Of a stretch of DNA of 64,000 bases, positions 24,568-33,307 are shown in pieces (position 1 is the first letter of the stretch; every line of letters starts with the position of its first letter). This DNA is from Actinocrinis sp035653575. Its GTDB lineage: Bacteria; Actinomycetota; Actinomycetes; Streptomycetales; Catenulisporaceae. The stretch covers positions 1 through 64,000 of the forward strand of contig NZ_DASRBQ010000124.1 of the NCBI RefSeq assembly GCF_035653575.1, given 5' to 3'. The position numbers and the translations under genes are program-made. The notes beneath the pieces were generated by a model. The model saw nothing but the letters and a program-made list of their open reading frames with translations. It was not told where the DNA came from and did no database searches.

Positions 24568-26363
24568 GCGGCGTCTCCTCGCATCGCGCCGGTGCCGTTT
24601 TCTCGCGAGAGCCCCGCGAAAGGGTTCGCGATCTCGACGTAGACCGACTGCGTTGCCAGGTCGCCGACCAGCTCATCAAGGTCTGCCGCGCGGGTTAGCA
24701 GGTTCGCCTTGCAGCGCAACGACTTCGCGCCCAGCAGCAGGTCCACGGGCTGGTGGCCCCGCAGCGGAGCGAGCAGGTCGGCGGCCAACCCGAGGAGCTC
24801 ACGCTCCGAGGCGATACCCGCGCAGCCGAGCGCTCCGACAACGCCCATCAGATTATTGATGCCGACGTAGTACAGGAGTCGTTCCGTGACTACGTCGTCG
24901 TCGACGACGGTCTCGCTCTCCTGGCCGAGGGCACTGATGCCGCTGAGCGCTTCGAGATGGGCGATGCGCGAGCGCCGGTAGTAAAAGCCCTGATTGTCGC
25001 GGTACCAGCCAGCCCCGGGATAGCCTGCGGCGTCCAGCTGGATCAAGGTGTTCTGCTGGTGCGCTTCCAGCGTGACTCCGTGCTCTGCGTCGAGCCAGAG
25101 CAGCGGCGTGATCAGCGCGGTCAGGTATCGGGCGAACCACTCCAGCGCCACCGCGCGTACCGGTCGCTGCTCCGCCGCGGAGAGGCTGTGCAGGTGCGCG
25201 GCCAGCTCGTGCGGGTGACCGTCGGCAGCGATAGCGCCGCGGCCCAGATCTGTCAGGGCGGCGAGACAGAACACGTGGTCGCTCGACTGGAACGGTGAAT
25301 GCCGGAACGAGACATCGAGCCCTGGCACCGCGTCCACCGCGAGGTATCCGGCGTCGGTGAGGGCACGGAATCCCGGGTGCGCGGTGAGCAGCTGCATGCC
25401 GAGGCGGCCGGAGAGCAGCCGGTGCGCCTCGACTCCGCGCAGTAGCTCCTTGCGCAGGTTCTCGCGCCGGGAGTTGGTGATGCGCAGCGCGAGTGAAAGC
25501 TTGAGCATGACCGGCTGGTCGGGCCGGTACACGGTGCGCAGCGACGAGGTCGGGTACCAGGCCGGCCCGGCCTCGCCGAGGTGCTCCAGACGCCCCGAGG
25601 CGATCAGCTCACGCACGTTGTCCTGCCGCAGTAGCGCGTTCGCCTGCCAGGGATGCGCCGGAACGAGTACGCGGCCATCCGGAGTCAGGCCACTGAGGAA
25701 GGCGGCGAGATCCGGTGTGGTCGGGCCGAGTTCGCTGTCATGCGCGACGAGATCCGGGGCGGCCGCGAACCAGTGCAGCGGGAACGAGCCGCGCAGCTCG
25801 GGCGAATAGCGCGCGGCTTCGCTAGCGGTCAGCGCGTCTCGGCTCTTCGGCGTCGGGTGCAGCGGGTGCCCGGCCAGCAATCCCTGCTCGGCGACCAGAA
25901 ACGGCGTGAAGGGCTCTGTGGGCGCCGGACTGGCCGCTCGGGCCTCCAGATGCGCCCCGACGCGTTCCGCGGATTCCACGACGCGCTGCACGAGCTGTTC
26001 GAGCCCTTCTCCCCTCGCGCCGACCGACTCGCCGAGCAAGCGGGCCAGCCCGCCGGGGCTCAGCGGTCCGAGCGGGCCTGCCGCCGTGCCGAGCCGATGC
26101 ATTCCGGCGCGCGACCAGTACTCCACCGGGATTCGCAGGAGGCTGCCGCCGAGATCGATGACCAGCGGTTCGCCCTCGGCCGGCGGCTGGACCTGGCGTT
26201 CGCGGATCCAGCAGCGCAGCAGCGCCTCCGTGGCGAGCCGATTCCCGGCCCGCTGGAACGTCGTCGCGTCGACGGGCCGGTCCGGCGTCGGCACCGCGGG
26301 GGCCGTCGGGGCGTCAGGGGGCGACAACTGGCTTGTCGGGATCACGCGCAGGTCCTCCGGCAA
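24564..26363 (-). CDS. rhbC: NIS siderophore synthetase (IucA/IucC family), RhbC-like
   Basis: Second NIS synthetase of the operon, 599 residues. Family blocks seen: GHPLHPTPKSRDA (ATP-binding region), VPAHPWQ, the LKLSLALRITNSRREN block, GVTLEAHQQNTLI, and a C-terminal FhuF-like RLLYYVGINNLMGVV. Its type and first position among the two synthetases fit the step that activates citrate and adds the first N-acetyl-N-hydroxy-diaminopropane. Separated from the decarboxylase gene by 56 bases, the only real gap in the operon; overlaps the acetyltransferase by four bases. Confidence 0.9.
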   Translation of the reverse strand: MPEDLRVIPTSQLSPPDAPTAPAVPTPDRPVDATTFQRAGNRLATEALLRCWIRERQVQPPAEGEPLVIDLGGSLLRIPVEYWSRAGMHRLGTAAGPLGPLSPGGLARLLGESVGARGEGLEQLVQRVVESAERVGAHLEARAASPAPTEPFTPFLVAEQGLLAGHPLHPTPKSRDALTASEAARYSPELRGSFPLHWFAAAPDLVAHDSELGPTTPDLAAFLSGLTPDGRVLVPAHPWQANALLRQDNVRELIASGRLEHLGEAGPAWYPTSSLRTVYRPDQPVMLKLSLALRITNSRRENLRKELLRGVEAHRLLSGRLGMQLLTAHPGFRALTDAGYLAVDAVPGLDVSFRHSPFQSSDHVFCLAALTDLGRGAIAADGHPHELAAHLHSLSAAEQRPVRAVALEWFARYLTALITPLLWLDAEHGVTLEAHQQNTLIQLDAAGYPGAGWYRDNQGFYYRRSRIAHLEALSGISALGQESETVVDDDVVTERLLYYVGINNLMGVVGALGCAGIASERELLGLAADLLAPLRGHQPVDLLLGAKSLRCKANLLTRAADLDELVGDLATQSVYVEIANPFAGLSRENGTGAMRGDAA

Positions 26364-26419
26364 CCGTTCACTGGTCTGGATTTTGATGGGTCAGGCAGGT
26401 GAGGCGATGGCTTAGTGGG

Positions 26420-27955
26420 CTATGGCTGGCTGGCGCGGTCCTCGGCGGCTCCAGCGGCGGCGATCAGGCCGATCAGCCGGTCGAGATCAGAGCTCGACGT
26501 CTCCGGGTTGACCAGCGTCAGCTTGAGCCGCAACGAGCCGGGGACAGCCGATCCGCCAAGCCCCGTTCCGTTCCCCACCGCCGGCAGCTCGGTACGTCCG
26601 ATGACGGCCGCGCCTTCCGTCAGCAGCCTGCGACGCAGTGCCGCGTTCACCCGGTCCGGGTCGCCGTGCCGGGCCCGGTAGCGAAACAGGACGGTCGTGA
26701 GCGCGGGCTCCCGGTCGAGCTCGAAATCAGGGTGCGCACGCAACGCGGCCGCGACGTGGGCGGTGAGCGCGAAGCAGCGTTCGATCAAGGCGCCGAGGCC
26801 CGAGCGGCCGAGCGCCTGGCAGGTCGCGACGATCTTGACGGCGTCGGCGCGGCGGGTCGTGCGCAGCGAGCGGTCCAGCAGGTTCGGGTATCCGGCACGC
26901 TCGTCATCGAGGGCTGACAGGTAGGCCACGCGCCGGGTGAGCGTGCCGAACGCGGCGCGGTCCCGGCACAGCAGCACCCCGGCCGGGATCGGCTGCCAGC
27001 CGAACTTGTGCAGGTCGAGCGTCACCGAATCGGCCTCGGCGATTCCGTGCAACGCGTCGCGAAGCACGTCGGAGAAGATCAGCGCGCCACCGTAGGCCCC
27101 GTCGACGTGGAACCAGGCCCCGTACTTGTGCGCGACGCGTCCGCAGGCCTCCAGCGGGTCGATCGCGCCGGCGTCGGTGGTCCCTGCCGTTCCCACCACG
27201 GCGACGATGCGATCGCCCGCATCGACGAGCCGCGCCGCGATGCGCTCCAGGACCTGCGGATCCATGCGGTGGTCCTTGCCGACCGGGACCGGCACGACGG
27301 CCCGCTCCCCCAGGCCGAGCAGCGCGGCGGACCGGGCGATGGAGAAATGCGAGACGGCCGAGCAGAGGATGCGCAGCCGCCCGGCCGCGTATCCGGGAAT
27401 GCCGTCCTCGGCTGGATCGACGTCGTAGCCGCGGCGGATCGACTCGTCCCTGGCGAACAGCAGAGCCATGAGATTGGACTCGCTGCCGCCGGTGGTCACC
27501 GTGCCGCCCGGGTGCGAGGCCCGCTGGCCGAAGCAGAGTCCGGCGAGGGCGCGCACGAGTTCGTCCTCGATGACGGTCGGCGCGGCGGACTGATCCCAGG
27601 AGTCCATGGACGGGTTGAGCGCGGCGACCAGCGTGTCGGCGGCCACGGCGACAGGCAGCGTCGAGCAGTGCAGGTGTGCGGCGGTGTGCGGGTGGCTCGC
27701 GTGCACGGTCTCCGCGACGAGGAGGGCGGCGAGCTCGTCGAAGGCGGCCTGGCCCCGGCCGTGCTCGGGCAGCACGGGTCCGAGCGCGGCGCGGACCCGC
27801 TCGGCGACCGCGGCCGGGCCGCCGGGCGGCAGTGGGCGATCGGCGCGGGGCGCGGCCTGCGGCTCGATCGCGTCGGTCCGAACGGTCGGGCTCTCGGCCG
27901 GACTCTCCGCCGGGAGTTCGGCGGGGCTGTCAGTCGGGATCTCGGTCTCCGTCAT
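26420..27955 (-). CDS. rhbB: PLP-dependent L-2,4-diaminobutyrate decarboxylase, RhbB-like
   Basis: Group II pyridoxal-phosphate decarboxylase, 511 residues, expected to make 1,3-diaminopropane from diaminobutyrate. Visible motifs: TTGGSESNLMALLFARD (PLP phosphate region), WFHVDGAYGG (the Asp that pairs with the PLP nitrogen) and LDLHKFGWQPIPAG with the PLP-binding Lys. The ATG at 27955 overlaps the aminotransferase stop by four bases; an in-frame extension to 28627 lies entirely inside that gene and is rejected. The first 45 residues are Glu/Ser/Pro-rich and probably unstructured. Related glutamate or lysine decarboxylases are the alternative, but the neighbour gene argues for diaminobutyrate. 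Confidence 0.9.
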   Translation of the reverse strand: MTETEIPTDSPAELPAESPAESPTVRTDAIEPQAAPRADRPLPPGGPAAVAERVRAALGPVLPEHGRGQAAFDELAALLVAETVHASHPHTAAHLHCSTLPVAVAADTLVAALNPSMDSWDQSAAPTVIEDELVRALAGLCFGQRASHPGGTVTTGGSESNLMALLFARDESIRRGYDVDPAEDGIPGYAAGRLRILCSAVSHFSIARSAALLGLGERAVVPVPVGKDHRMDPQVLERIAARLVDAGDRIVAVVGTAGTTDAGAIDPLEACGRVAHKYGAWFHVDGAYGGALIFSDVLRDALHGIAEADSVTLDLHKFGWQPIPAGVLLCRDRAAFGTLTRRVAYLSALDDERAGYPNLLDRSLRTTRRADAVKIVATCQALGRSGLGALIERCFALTAHVAAALRAHPDFELDREPALTTVLFRYRARHGDPDRVNAALRRRLLTEGAAVIGRTELPAVGNGTGLGGSAVPGSLRLKLTLVNPETSSSDLDRLIGLIAAAGAAEDRASQP

Positions 27956-29325
27956 GAGCGCGCTCCGGCCCGCACCCGCTGCGCACCGGCCAGCCCGGAC
28001 GCCTCGGCGATCGAATCGATCAGAGCACTGACGACCTGCTCGGCCTCCAGGTCCGTGACCGTCAGCGGCGGCAGCAGCCGCAGCACGCTGCCGTGGCGGC
28101 CGCCGAGTTCGACGAGCACTCCGCGGCTCAGGGCGGCGGCGCGCACCGCGTGGGCGAGTTCGGGCGCGGCGGGCCGGGCACCGAGCGCGTCCGGGGCGCC
28201 GTCCGGCTCGACCAGCTCGACGCCGAGCATCAGGCCGCGGCCACGCACCTCGCCGATCGCGGGCAGCGCGTGGGCCGCCTCCTCGAAGCCGGTGCGGATC
28301 TGTTCGCCCAGCTTGCGGGCGTGAGTCGTCAGGTCGTTTTCCATCACGTACCTGATCGTCGCCGTTCCGGCGGCCATGGCAAGCTGTTGGCCACGGAAGG
28401 TGCCCGTATGCGCTCCTTCGGCCCAAACGTCGAGCGAGGAGCGATAGGCGATCACGGCCAGCGGCAGCCCGCCGCCGATGGCCTTGGAAAGGACCATGAC
28501 GTCCGGTGTGACGCCGGAGTGGTCCACTCCCCACACCTCGCCAGTGCGGGCCAGTCCCGTCTGCACCTCGTCGGCGATCAGCGGGATGCCGTGTGCTGCG
28601 CTTTCGGCTCGCAGGGCGCGCAGCCACTCGTCAGGTGCCGGGATAACACCGCCCTCGCCTTGTACGGGCTCGACGATGATTGCCGCGGGCGGAGTCAGGC
28701 CGCTGCCGGGGTCACGCAGCAACCGCCGCAACTGCTCGGCGGCGATCCGCGTGCCTTCTCCGCCGCCGACGCCATACGGGCACCGATAGCTCTGCGGATA
28801 GGGAAGGCGGGTGACGCCCGCATCGCTGACGCGCGCGGGCGTGCGGACCGCCGTGTTGCCGGTCGCAGCCAATGCACCTGCGGTCATGCCGTGGTACGCG
28901 CCGGTGAAAGCGATCAGGCCGGTGCTTCCGGTGGCGGTCCGGGTGAGCTTGATGGCGGCCTCGACCGCGTCGGCTCCGGACGGCCCGCAGAAGTGGATGC
29001 GCGCGTCTTTGGCCAGGTCGGGCGGGAGGATGCCGAGCAGCGTCTCGGTGAATTCGTCCTTGATCGGCGTGGCGAGGTCGAGCACGTGCAGCGGCGCGCC
29101 CGAGTCGAGCACGCGGCGGATCGCGGCGACGGCCACCGGATGGTTGTGGCCGAGGGCGAGGACTCCGGCGCCGGAAAGGCAGTCCAGGTAGGCGCGGCCG
29201 TCGGCGCCGTAAATCGTCATGCCTTCAGCGCGGACCGGCACGATCGGCAGGTGCCGCGCGTAGCTGCGTGCCGCGGACTCGCGGTCGCGCTGCCGATCGA
29301 GGATCGCGGCGCTGCTGACGGCCAT
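27952..29325 (-). CDS. rhbA: Diaminobutyrate--2-oxoglutarate aminotransferase, RhbA-like
   Basis: Class III PLP aminotransferase, 457 residues, forming L-2,4-diaminobutyrate from aspartate semialdehyde. Motifs: YLDCLSGAGVLALGHNHP near the N-terminus, FCGPSGADAVEAAIK (PLP phosphate), FTGAYHGMTAGALA, LIADEVQTGLARTG and the PLP Lys in VLSKAIGGGLPLA. First gene of the operon, with a palindromic iron box 54-72 bases upstream of its ATG, so the whole pathway should be repressed by iron-loaded DmdR/IdeR. Confidence 0.92.
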   Translation of the reverse strand: MAVSSAAILDRQRDRESAARSYARHLPIVPVRAEGMTIYGADGRAYLDCLSGAGVLALGHNHPVAVAAIRRVLDSGAPLHVLDLATPIKDEFTETLLGILPPDLAKDARIHFCGPSGADAVEAAIKLTRTATGSTGLIAFTGAYHGMTAGALAATGNTAVRTPARVSDAGVTRLPYPQSYRCPYGVGGGEGTRIAAEQLRRLLRDPGSGLTPPAAIIVEPVQGEGGVIPAPDEWLRALRAESAAHGIPLIADEVQTGLARTGEVWGVDHSGVTPDVMVLSKAIGGGLPLAVIAYRSSLDVWAEGAHTGTFRGQQLAMAAGTATIRYVMENDLTTHARKLGEQIRTGFEEAAHALPAIGEVRGRGLMLGVELVEPDGAPDALGARPAAPELAHAVRAAALSRGVLVELGGRHGSVLRLLPPLTVTDLEAEQVVSALIDSIAEASGLAGAQRVRAGARS

Positions 29326-29378
29326 CTCACCACTCCCCGCTTGGCGCCGGCCTTGGCGGGCCGCACCGGAAGATTAAG

Positions 29379-29397
29379 TGAGGTAAGCCTTACCTAT
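29379..29397 (-). promoter_or_regulatory. Iron box (DmdR/IdeR type) of the siderophore operon
   Basis: TGAGGTAAGCCTTACCTAT; the core AGGTAAG-C-CTTACCT is a perfect palindrome. It resembles the actinobacterial TTAGGTTAGGCTAACCTAA consensus and lies just upstream of the first biosynthetic gene. Confidence 0.88.
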
Positions 29398-29453
29398 CGT
29401 GATCGCGCGGTCAACCGAGCGTAGCTGTGAAGAGTGAGTAGTCCGATGAGCAG

Positions 29454-29487
29454 ACGGGCCCGCGAGTGCAGTGACTCGCGGGCCCGT
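29454..29487 (-). terminator. Terminator downstream of hflX
   Basis: Perfect 14-bp stem ACGGGCCCGCGAGT / ACTCGCGGGCCCGT with a 6-base loop, 23 bases after the hflX stop. Confidence 0.85.
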
Positions 29488-29509
29488 CCTGGGTTGGAGC
29501 GTCGGTGTG

Positions 29510-30994
29510 TTAGACCGCTGCGAACTCGTCGAGCGCGGCGGCGAGGGTGGGGTCCACCCGCGCGACGATCCGGGTGCCCGACTCCAGGTGCGTCTCGCTC
29601 AGCAGCTCGCCGGTCGCGTGCACCCGCGCGATCAGGTCGCCTCGGCCGTACGGCACCAGCGCGTCGATCTCGATCGCGGGCCGCGGCAGGTCCGCCTCGA
29701 CCGCGGCGAGCAGCTTGTCGATGCCCTCGCCGGTGCGAGCCGAGACCAGCACCGAGTGCGGCTCGCGGCGCAGCAGCCGGGCGACCGTCTCGTGGTCGGC
29801 CGCGTCCGCCTTGTTGAGCACCACGATCTCGGGCACCTTGGCGGCCCCGATCTCCGCGAGCACCTCGCGCACCGCCGCGATCTGGCCCTCAGGGTCCGGG
29901 TCGGAGGCGTCGACCACGTGCAGGATCAGGTCGGCGTCGGCGACCTCCTCCAGCGTGGAGCGGAAGGCGTCGATCAGCAGGTGCGGCAGGTGCCGGACGA
30001 ATCCGACGGTGTCCGCGATGGTGAAGGCGCGGCCGCCGGAGGTCTGCGTCCGGCGCACGGTCGGGTCGAGGGTGGCGAACAGGGCGTTCTCCACCAGCAC
30101 CCCGGCTCCGGTGATCCGGTTGAGCAGCGAGGACTTGCCAGCGTTGGTGTAGCCGGCCAGCGCCACGGCCGGTACCGCGCCGCGCTTGCGCTCCTGGCGC
30201 TGGGTCGAGCGGGACTTGCCCATCTCGGCCAGCTCCCGGCGCATGCGCGCCATCTTCTCCCGGATCCGCCGCCGGTCCAGCTCGATCTTGGTCTCACCGG
30301 GACCGCGGGTGGCGATCCCGCCGCCGCCCCCTGTTCCTGAACCGCCCGTGCCGCCGCCACCCATCTGCCGGGAGAGCGACTGGCCCCAGCCGCGCAGCCG
30401 GGGCAGCATGTACTGCATCTGGGCCAGGGCGACCTGCGCCTTGCCCTCCCGGGAGCGGGCGTGCTGGGCGAAGATGTCCAGGATCAGCGCCGTGCGGTCC
30501 ACGACCTTGACCTTGACCACGTCTTCCAGGTGGATCAGCTGGGCCGGGGTCAGCTCGCCGTCGCAGATGACGGTGTCCGCCCCGGTCGAGGCGACGATCT
30601 CCCGCAGCTCGCGGGCCTTGCCGGAACCGATGTAGGTCGCCGGGTCGGGCCGGTCGCGGCGCTGGATGACGCCTTCGAGCACCTGAGAGCCGGCCGTCTC
30701 GGCGAGCGCGGCCAGTTCCCTGAGCGAGGCCTCGGCGTCGGCCGCGGTCCCGGAGTTCCACACTCCGACCAGCACCACGCGCTCGAGGCGCAGCTGCCGG
30801 TACTCGACCTCGGTGACGTCCTCGAGCTCCGTGGACAGCCCGGCCACGCGGCGCAGCGACTGGCGTTCGGCCAGGTCGAGCTGGTCGCCGTCGTAGCCGT
30901 CGGCAAGATCTTCAACACCGTAGCGGGGATCGACGCCGTAACGCTCCTCCTCGTCGGTGCTGCTCTGATTTACGAGGTGGCGCGAGTTGGTCAT
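29510..30994 (-). CDS. hflX: GTPase HflX
   Basis: Ribosome-associated GTPase that splits stalled or heat-damaged 70S ribosomes, 494 residues. The N-terminal HflX domain (about 75-200) contains GSGKARELREIV; a Gly-rich linker (GGGGTGGSGTGGGGG) and RGPGETKIELDRRRI follow; the GTPase domain has G1 GYTNAGKSS, a G3-region DTVGFVRHLPH and G4 NKAD. GAAGGGAA precedes the ATG. The N-terminal 60 residues are acidic and variable. In Streptomyces hflX lies beyond recA, miaB and dapF relative to clgR; here it sits directly next to clgR. Confidence 0.96.
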   Translation of the reverse strand: MTNSRHLVNQSSTDEEERYGVDPRYGVEDLADGYDGDQLDLAERQSLRRVAGLSTELEDVTEVEYRQLRLERVVLVGVWNSGTAADAEASLRELAALAETAGSQVLEGVIQRRDRPDPATYIGSGKARELREIVASTGADTVICDGELTPAQLIHLEDVVKVKVVDRTALILDIFAQHARSREGKAQVALAQMQYMLPRLRGWGQSLSRQMGGGGTGGSGTGGGGGIATRGPGETKIELDRRRIREKMARMRRELAEMGKSRSTQRQERKRGAVPAVALAGYTNAGKSSLLNRITGAGVLVENALFATLDPTVRRTQTSGGRAFTIADTVGFVRHLPHLLIDAFRSTLEEVADADLILHVVDASDPDPEGQIAAVREVLAEIGAAKVPEIVVLNKADAADHETVARLLRREPHSVLVSARTGEGIDKLLAAVEADLPRPAIEIDALVPYGRGDLIARVHATGELLSETHLESGTRIVARVDPTLAAALDEFAAV

Positions 30995-31094
30995 ATCTTC
31001 CCTTCAGAGGCGTCTGCCGCTCGGGCGGCCTTGCCTCTCGATGGTCGCACGCCCTGAACAGGCCCAGCGACCGAATTATGAGTATTCACGAACT

Positions 31095-31133
31095 ACGGCG
31101 GCCGACGGGTCACGCATACCCGTCGGCCGCCGT
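31095..31133 (-). terminator. Terminator downstream of clgR
   Basis: About 16-bp stem (ACGGCGGCCGACGGGT / ACCCGTCGGCCGCCGT) with a 7-base loop, 18 bases after the clgR stop. Confidence 0.85.
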
Positions 31134-31150
31134 CGTAACGGATGATGCGG

Positions 31151-31813
31151 CTATCGCAGCGCCAGGTCCCCGAGGTTCATCAGGGGGAAGGCGAACACGA
31201 TGTCGCCGTCCACCGGACGCCCGAGGCCGCCACTCATGCCGACGTTGGTGACCGGGCCGAGCGGGGTCATCGGGCCCATGGCGGCGCGCGGCGCGGCGGT
31301 CTTGGTCGGGACGGTGGGCACTTCGCCCAGCCGCGACGGGTCCAGGACGGCCTGCGCGAGCACCGCTCCGGGTACCGGCGCGCTGCCGGCGGCGACCGGC
31401 GGCGGGACCCGGCGGGTGACCGGACGCGGCGCCGGGCGGGCGCCGGGCCGGGCCACGGTGCGCGCCACCGGCTTGGCCAGCGCGACGCCGCTCTTGACCG
31501 GCGTCGCCCCGACACGGGCCTGCGGCACCGGCGCGGCGCCGGAGACGCCCACGCGCTCGGCCTCGATCCGGGCGGCGAGCTCCGCGGCGGCGAGGTCAAC
31601 GGAGACCTCGCGCAGCAGGTCGGACAGCTTGATGTCGAGTGCGTCGCAGATGGCGGCGAGCAGCTCTGAGGACGGTTCCTTCTGACCCCGCTCGATCTCG
31701 GAGAGGTATCCCGGCGAGATCCGCGCTTCGGCGGCGAGCTGGCGCAGCGTGCGCCCCTCGTCCTGCCGCTTGCGCCGCAGCACATCGCCGAGCAGGCGAC
31801 GGATGAGGATCAT
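31151..31813 (-). CDS. clgR: XRE-family activator ClgR
   Basis: Activator of clp protease and related stress genes in actinobacteria, 220 residues. The N-terminal XRE HTH (about 6-62) reads LLGDVLRRKRQDEGRTLRQL then ISPGYLSEIERGQKEPSSEL, close to ClgR/PopR of Streptomyces and Mycobacterium. ATG at 31813 is preferred over an in-frame GTG at 31849 because GGGAGGGAG precedes it and the family starts there. The C-terminal half is a long Pro/Ala/Val-rich region, longer than mycobacterial ClgR. It lies downstream of cinA on the same strand. A CGC-n5-GCG element at 31856-31866 could be a ClgR site, but is a weak match. Confidence 0.88.
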   Translation of the reverse strand: MILIRRLLGDVLRRKRQDEGRTLRQLAAEARISPGYLSEIERGQKEPSSELLAAICDALDIKLSDLLREVSVDLAAAELAARIEAERVGVSGAAPVPQARVGATPVKSGVALAKPVARTVARPGARPAPRPVTRRVPPPVAAGSAPVPGAVLAQAVLDPSRLGEVPTVPTKTAAPRAAMGPMTPLGPVTNVGMSGGLGRPVDGDIVFAFPLMNLGDLALR

Positions 31814-32039
31814 GTCGTCGCTCCCTCCCTCACTAGGTCTTCTCGCCACCGTACCCGCTTTCGGCGGCTCGCGCCGCCGCCTTCACCGCGGGTGGTGAAA
31901 CCTGAACCGGCACTACAACCGTACGCAACCGTTGAGCGTCCTGCGGCTATTCCCGGACTCCAGCGGAGGGGTACTCACTCAGAGACGTGCCACGCCAGCG
32001 GCCGGTTCATGCGAAAGCGGGGAATCTTTTGTTGACCCG

Positions 32040-32582
32040 TTAACTTCCGGTCCGCATTCCGAGATAACGCAACGTCAGTTGTAACGTAGCCGCAACAGAG
32101 AGCTGCTGGATACGGGCTCGATCCCGCGCCGGGGGCCCATCGCCGAGCCCGAAACGGCATTGCTCGAACTCGACTCCTTCTTGACCGGCGACCGCGACGA
32201 AGACGGTACCGACCGGCTGGCCGTCCTGTGGCTCCGGCCCGGCGACTCCGGTCGTGGCCAAGCCGAGGTCGGCCCGGCACACGCGGCGTACCCCCTCGGC
32301 CATCTGGCTGGCGACCTCACCGTGTACCGCACCAACCTGGTCGAGTAGCACCCCGTCGACTCCGAGCACTGCTGCCTTTAGGTCGGTGGCGTACGCGGTA
32401 ACCGAACCGCGGAAGACCGCTGATGCACCGGGGACGGCGGTGAGTGCGGCGGCGAGTTGCCCGCCGGTCAGCGATTCGGCCACGGCGATGGTCAGGCGCA
32501 GGTAGCGGGCACGGGCGAGCACCTGCTCGGCCAGATCCGCCAGCTGCGCCGGGCCGGGCGCGGGCTGGTACGAGCCGTCCAT
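32040..32582 (-). CDS. cinA: CinA C-terminal family protein (nicotinamide-nucleotide amidase)
   Basis: 180 residues corresponding to the stand-alone CinA/PncC domain that deamidates NMN in the pyridine nucleotide salvage cycle. Motifs: IAVAESLTGGQLAAALTAVPGAS with the catalytic Ser-Thr-Gly region, FRGSVTAYATDLKAAVLGV, and GLATTGVAGPEPQDGQPVGT. The ATG at 32582 overlaps the pgsA stop by one base (TGATG), so the genes are coupled. The N-terminal molybdopterin-like domain of full-length CinA is absent, as in Streptomyces. Confidence 0.93.
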   Translation of the reverse strand: MDGSYQPAPGPAQLADLAEQVLARARYLRLTIAVAESLTGGQLAAALTAVPGASAVFRGSVTAYATDLKAAVLGVDGVLLDQVGAVHGEVASQMAEGVRRVCRADLGLATTGVAGPEPQDGQPVGTVFVAVAGQEGVEFEQCRFGLGDGPPARDRARIQQLSVAATLQLTLRYLGMRTGS

Positions 32583-33307
32583 CACTTGGCCGCACGCTCC
32601 GCAGCCGCGGCGCCGTCCGCGTTCGGCCCGCTCGAAGTGGTCAGCTGCGCCGCGGCGGCCGGCTGCAGCGGCGTGGTGCGGGCCGAACGCCGCAGCCGGA
32701 TCGCCTGCAGCACGTAGTCCCCGCCGGTCACCACGGTCACCACCAGCGCCGCCGTCATGATCACGGTGCTCACCCAGGTCAGCCAGCCGAGGCCGGGCAC
32801 CGCGCCGAGCGGCAGCACGTAGATCCAGATGGCCAGCGCCTGCAGCAGCGTCTTGAGCTTGCCGCCGCGGCTGGCCGCGATGACCCCGTACTTGATCACC
32901 CAGAAGCGCAGCAGCGTGATGCCGAACTCGCGCACCAGGATCACCACGGTGACCCACCACCACAGCATGCCGAGCGCGCTGAGCGAGCCCAGGGCCGTGC
33001 CCATCAGCGCCTTGTCCGCGATCGGGTCGGCGATCTTGCCGAAGTCGGTGATCAGGCCGCGCTCGCGGGCCAGCTGGCCGTCGAGCCGGTCGGTGAACGA
33101 GGCGATCATGAACATCACCGCCGCGGCCAGGCGCCACCAGGTCTCCCGGCCGTCCGCGTGCAGGAGCAACACGGCGAAGACGGGCACCAGCGCCAGCCGG
33201 ACGAGGGTCAGGATGTTGGCGATGTTCCACAGCGGCACGGCGCCGCGCCCGGTCTCGGGGACCGGCGGTCCGTCCGCGACGGACGGGCGCTGCGCCGGGG
33301 CGGTCAC
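32582..33307 (-). CDS. pgsA: CDP-diacylglycerol--glycerol-3-phosphate phosphatidyltransferase
   Basis: Integral membrane enzyme of phosphatidylglycerol synthesis, 241 residues with about five TM helices. The CDP-alcohol phosphotransferase signature D-x2-DG-x2-AR-x8-G-x3-D-x3-D is complete (DRLDGQLARER...DFGKIADPIAD). The GTG start at 33307 overlaps the rimO stop (GTGA). An N-terminal hydrophilic lead of about 25 residues and a C-terminal Ala/Thr-rich cytoplasmic tail of about 35 residues flank the core. Fits the conserved rimO-pgsA-cinA order. Confidence 0.95.
   Translation of the reverse strand: MTAPAQRPSVADGPPVPETGRGAVPLWNIANILTLVRLALVPVFAVLLLHADGRETWWRLAAAVMFMIASFTDRLDGQLARERGLITDFGKIADPIADKALMGTALGSLSALGMLWWWVTVVILVREFGITLLRFWVIKYGVIAASRGGKLKTLLQALAIWIYVLPLGAVPGLGWLTWVSTVIMTAALVVTVVTGGDYVLQAIRLRRSARTTPLQPAAAAQLTTSSGPNADGAAAAERAAK

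Noticed and set aside
26420..28627. 735-residue form of the diaminobutyrate decarboxylase
   Set aside because: The extra 224 residues lie wholly inside the aminotransferase gene in another frame; the start at 27955 overlaps its stop by four bases.
31856..31866. ClgR operator CGC-n5-GCG upstream of clgR
   Set aside because: Only the core agrees; flanking bases and one inner base do not fit, and such cores are frequent in high-GC DNA.
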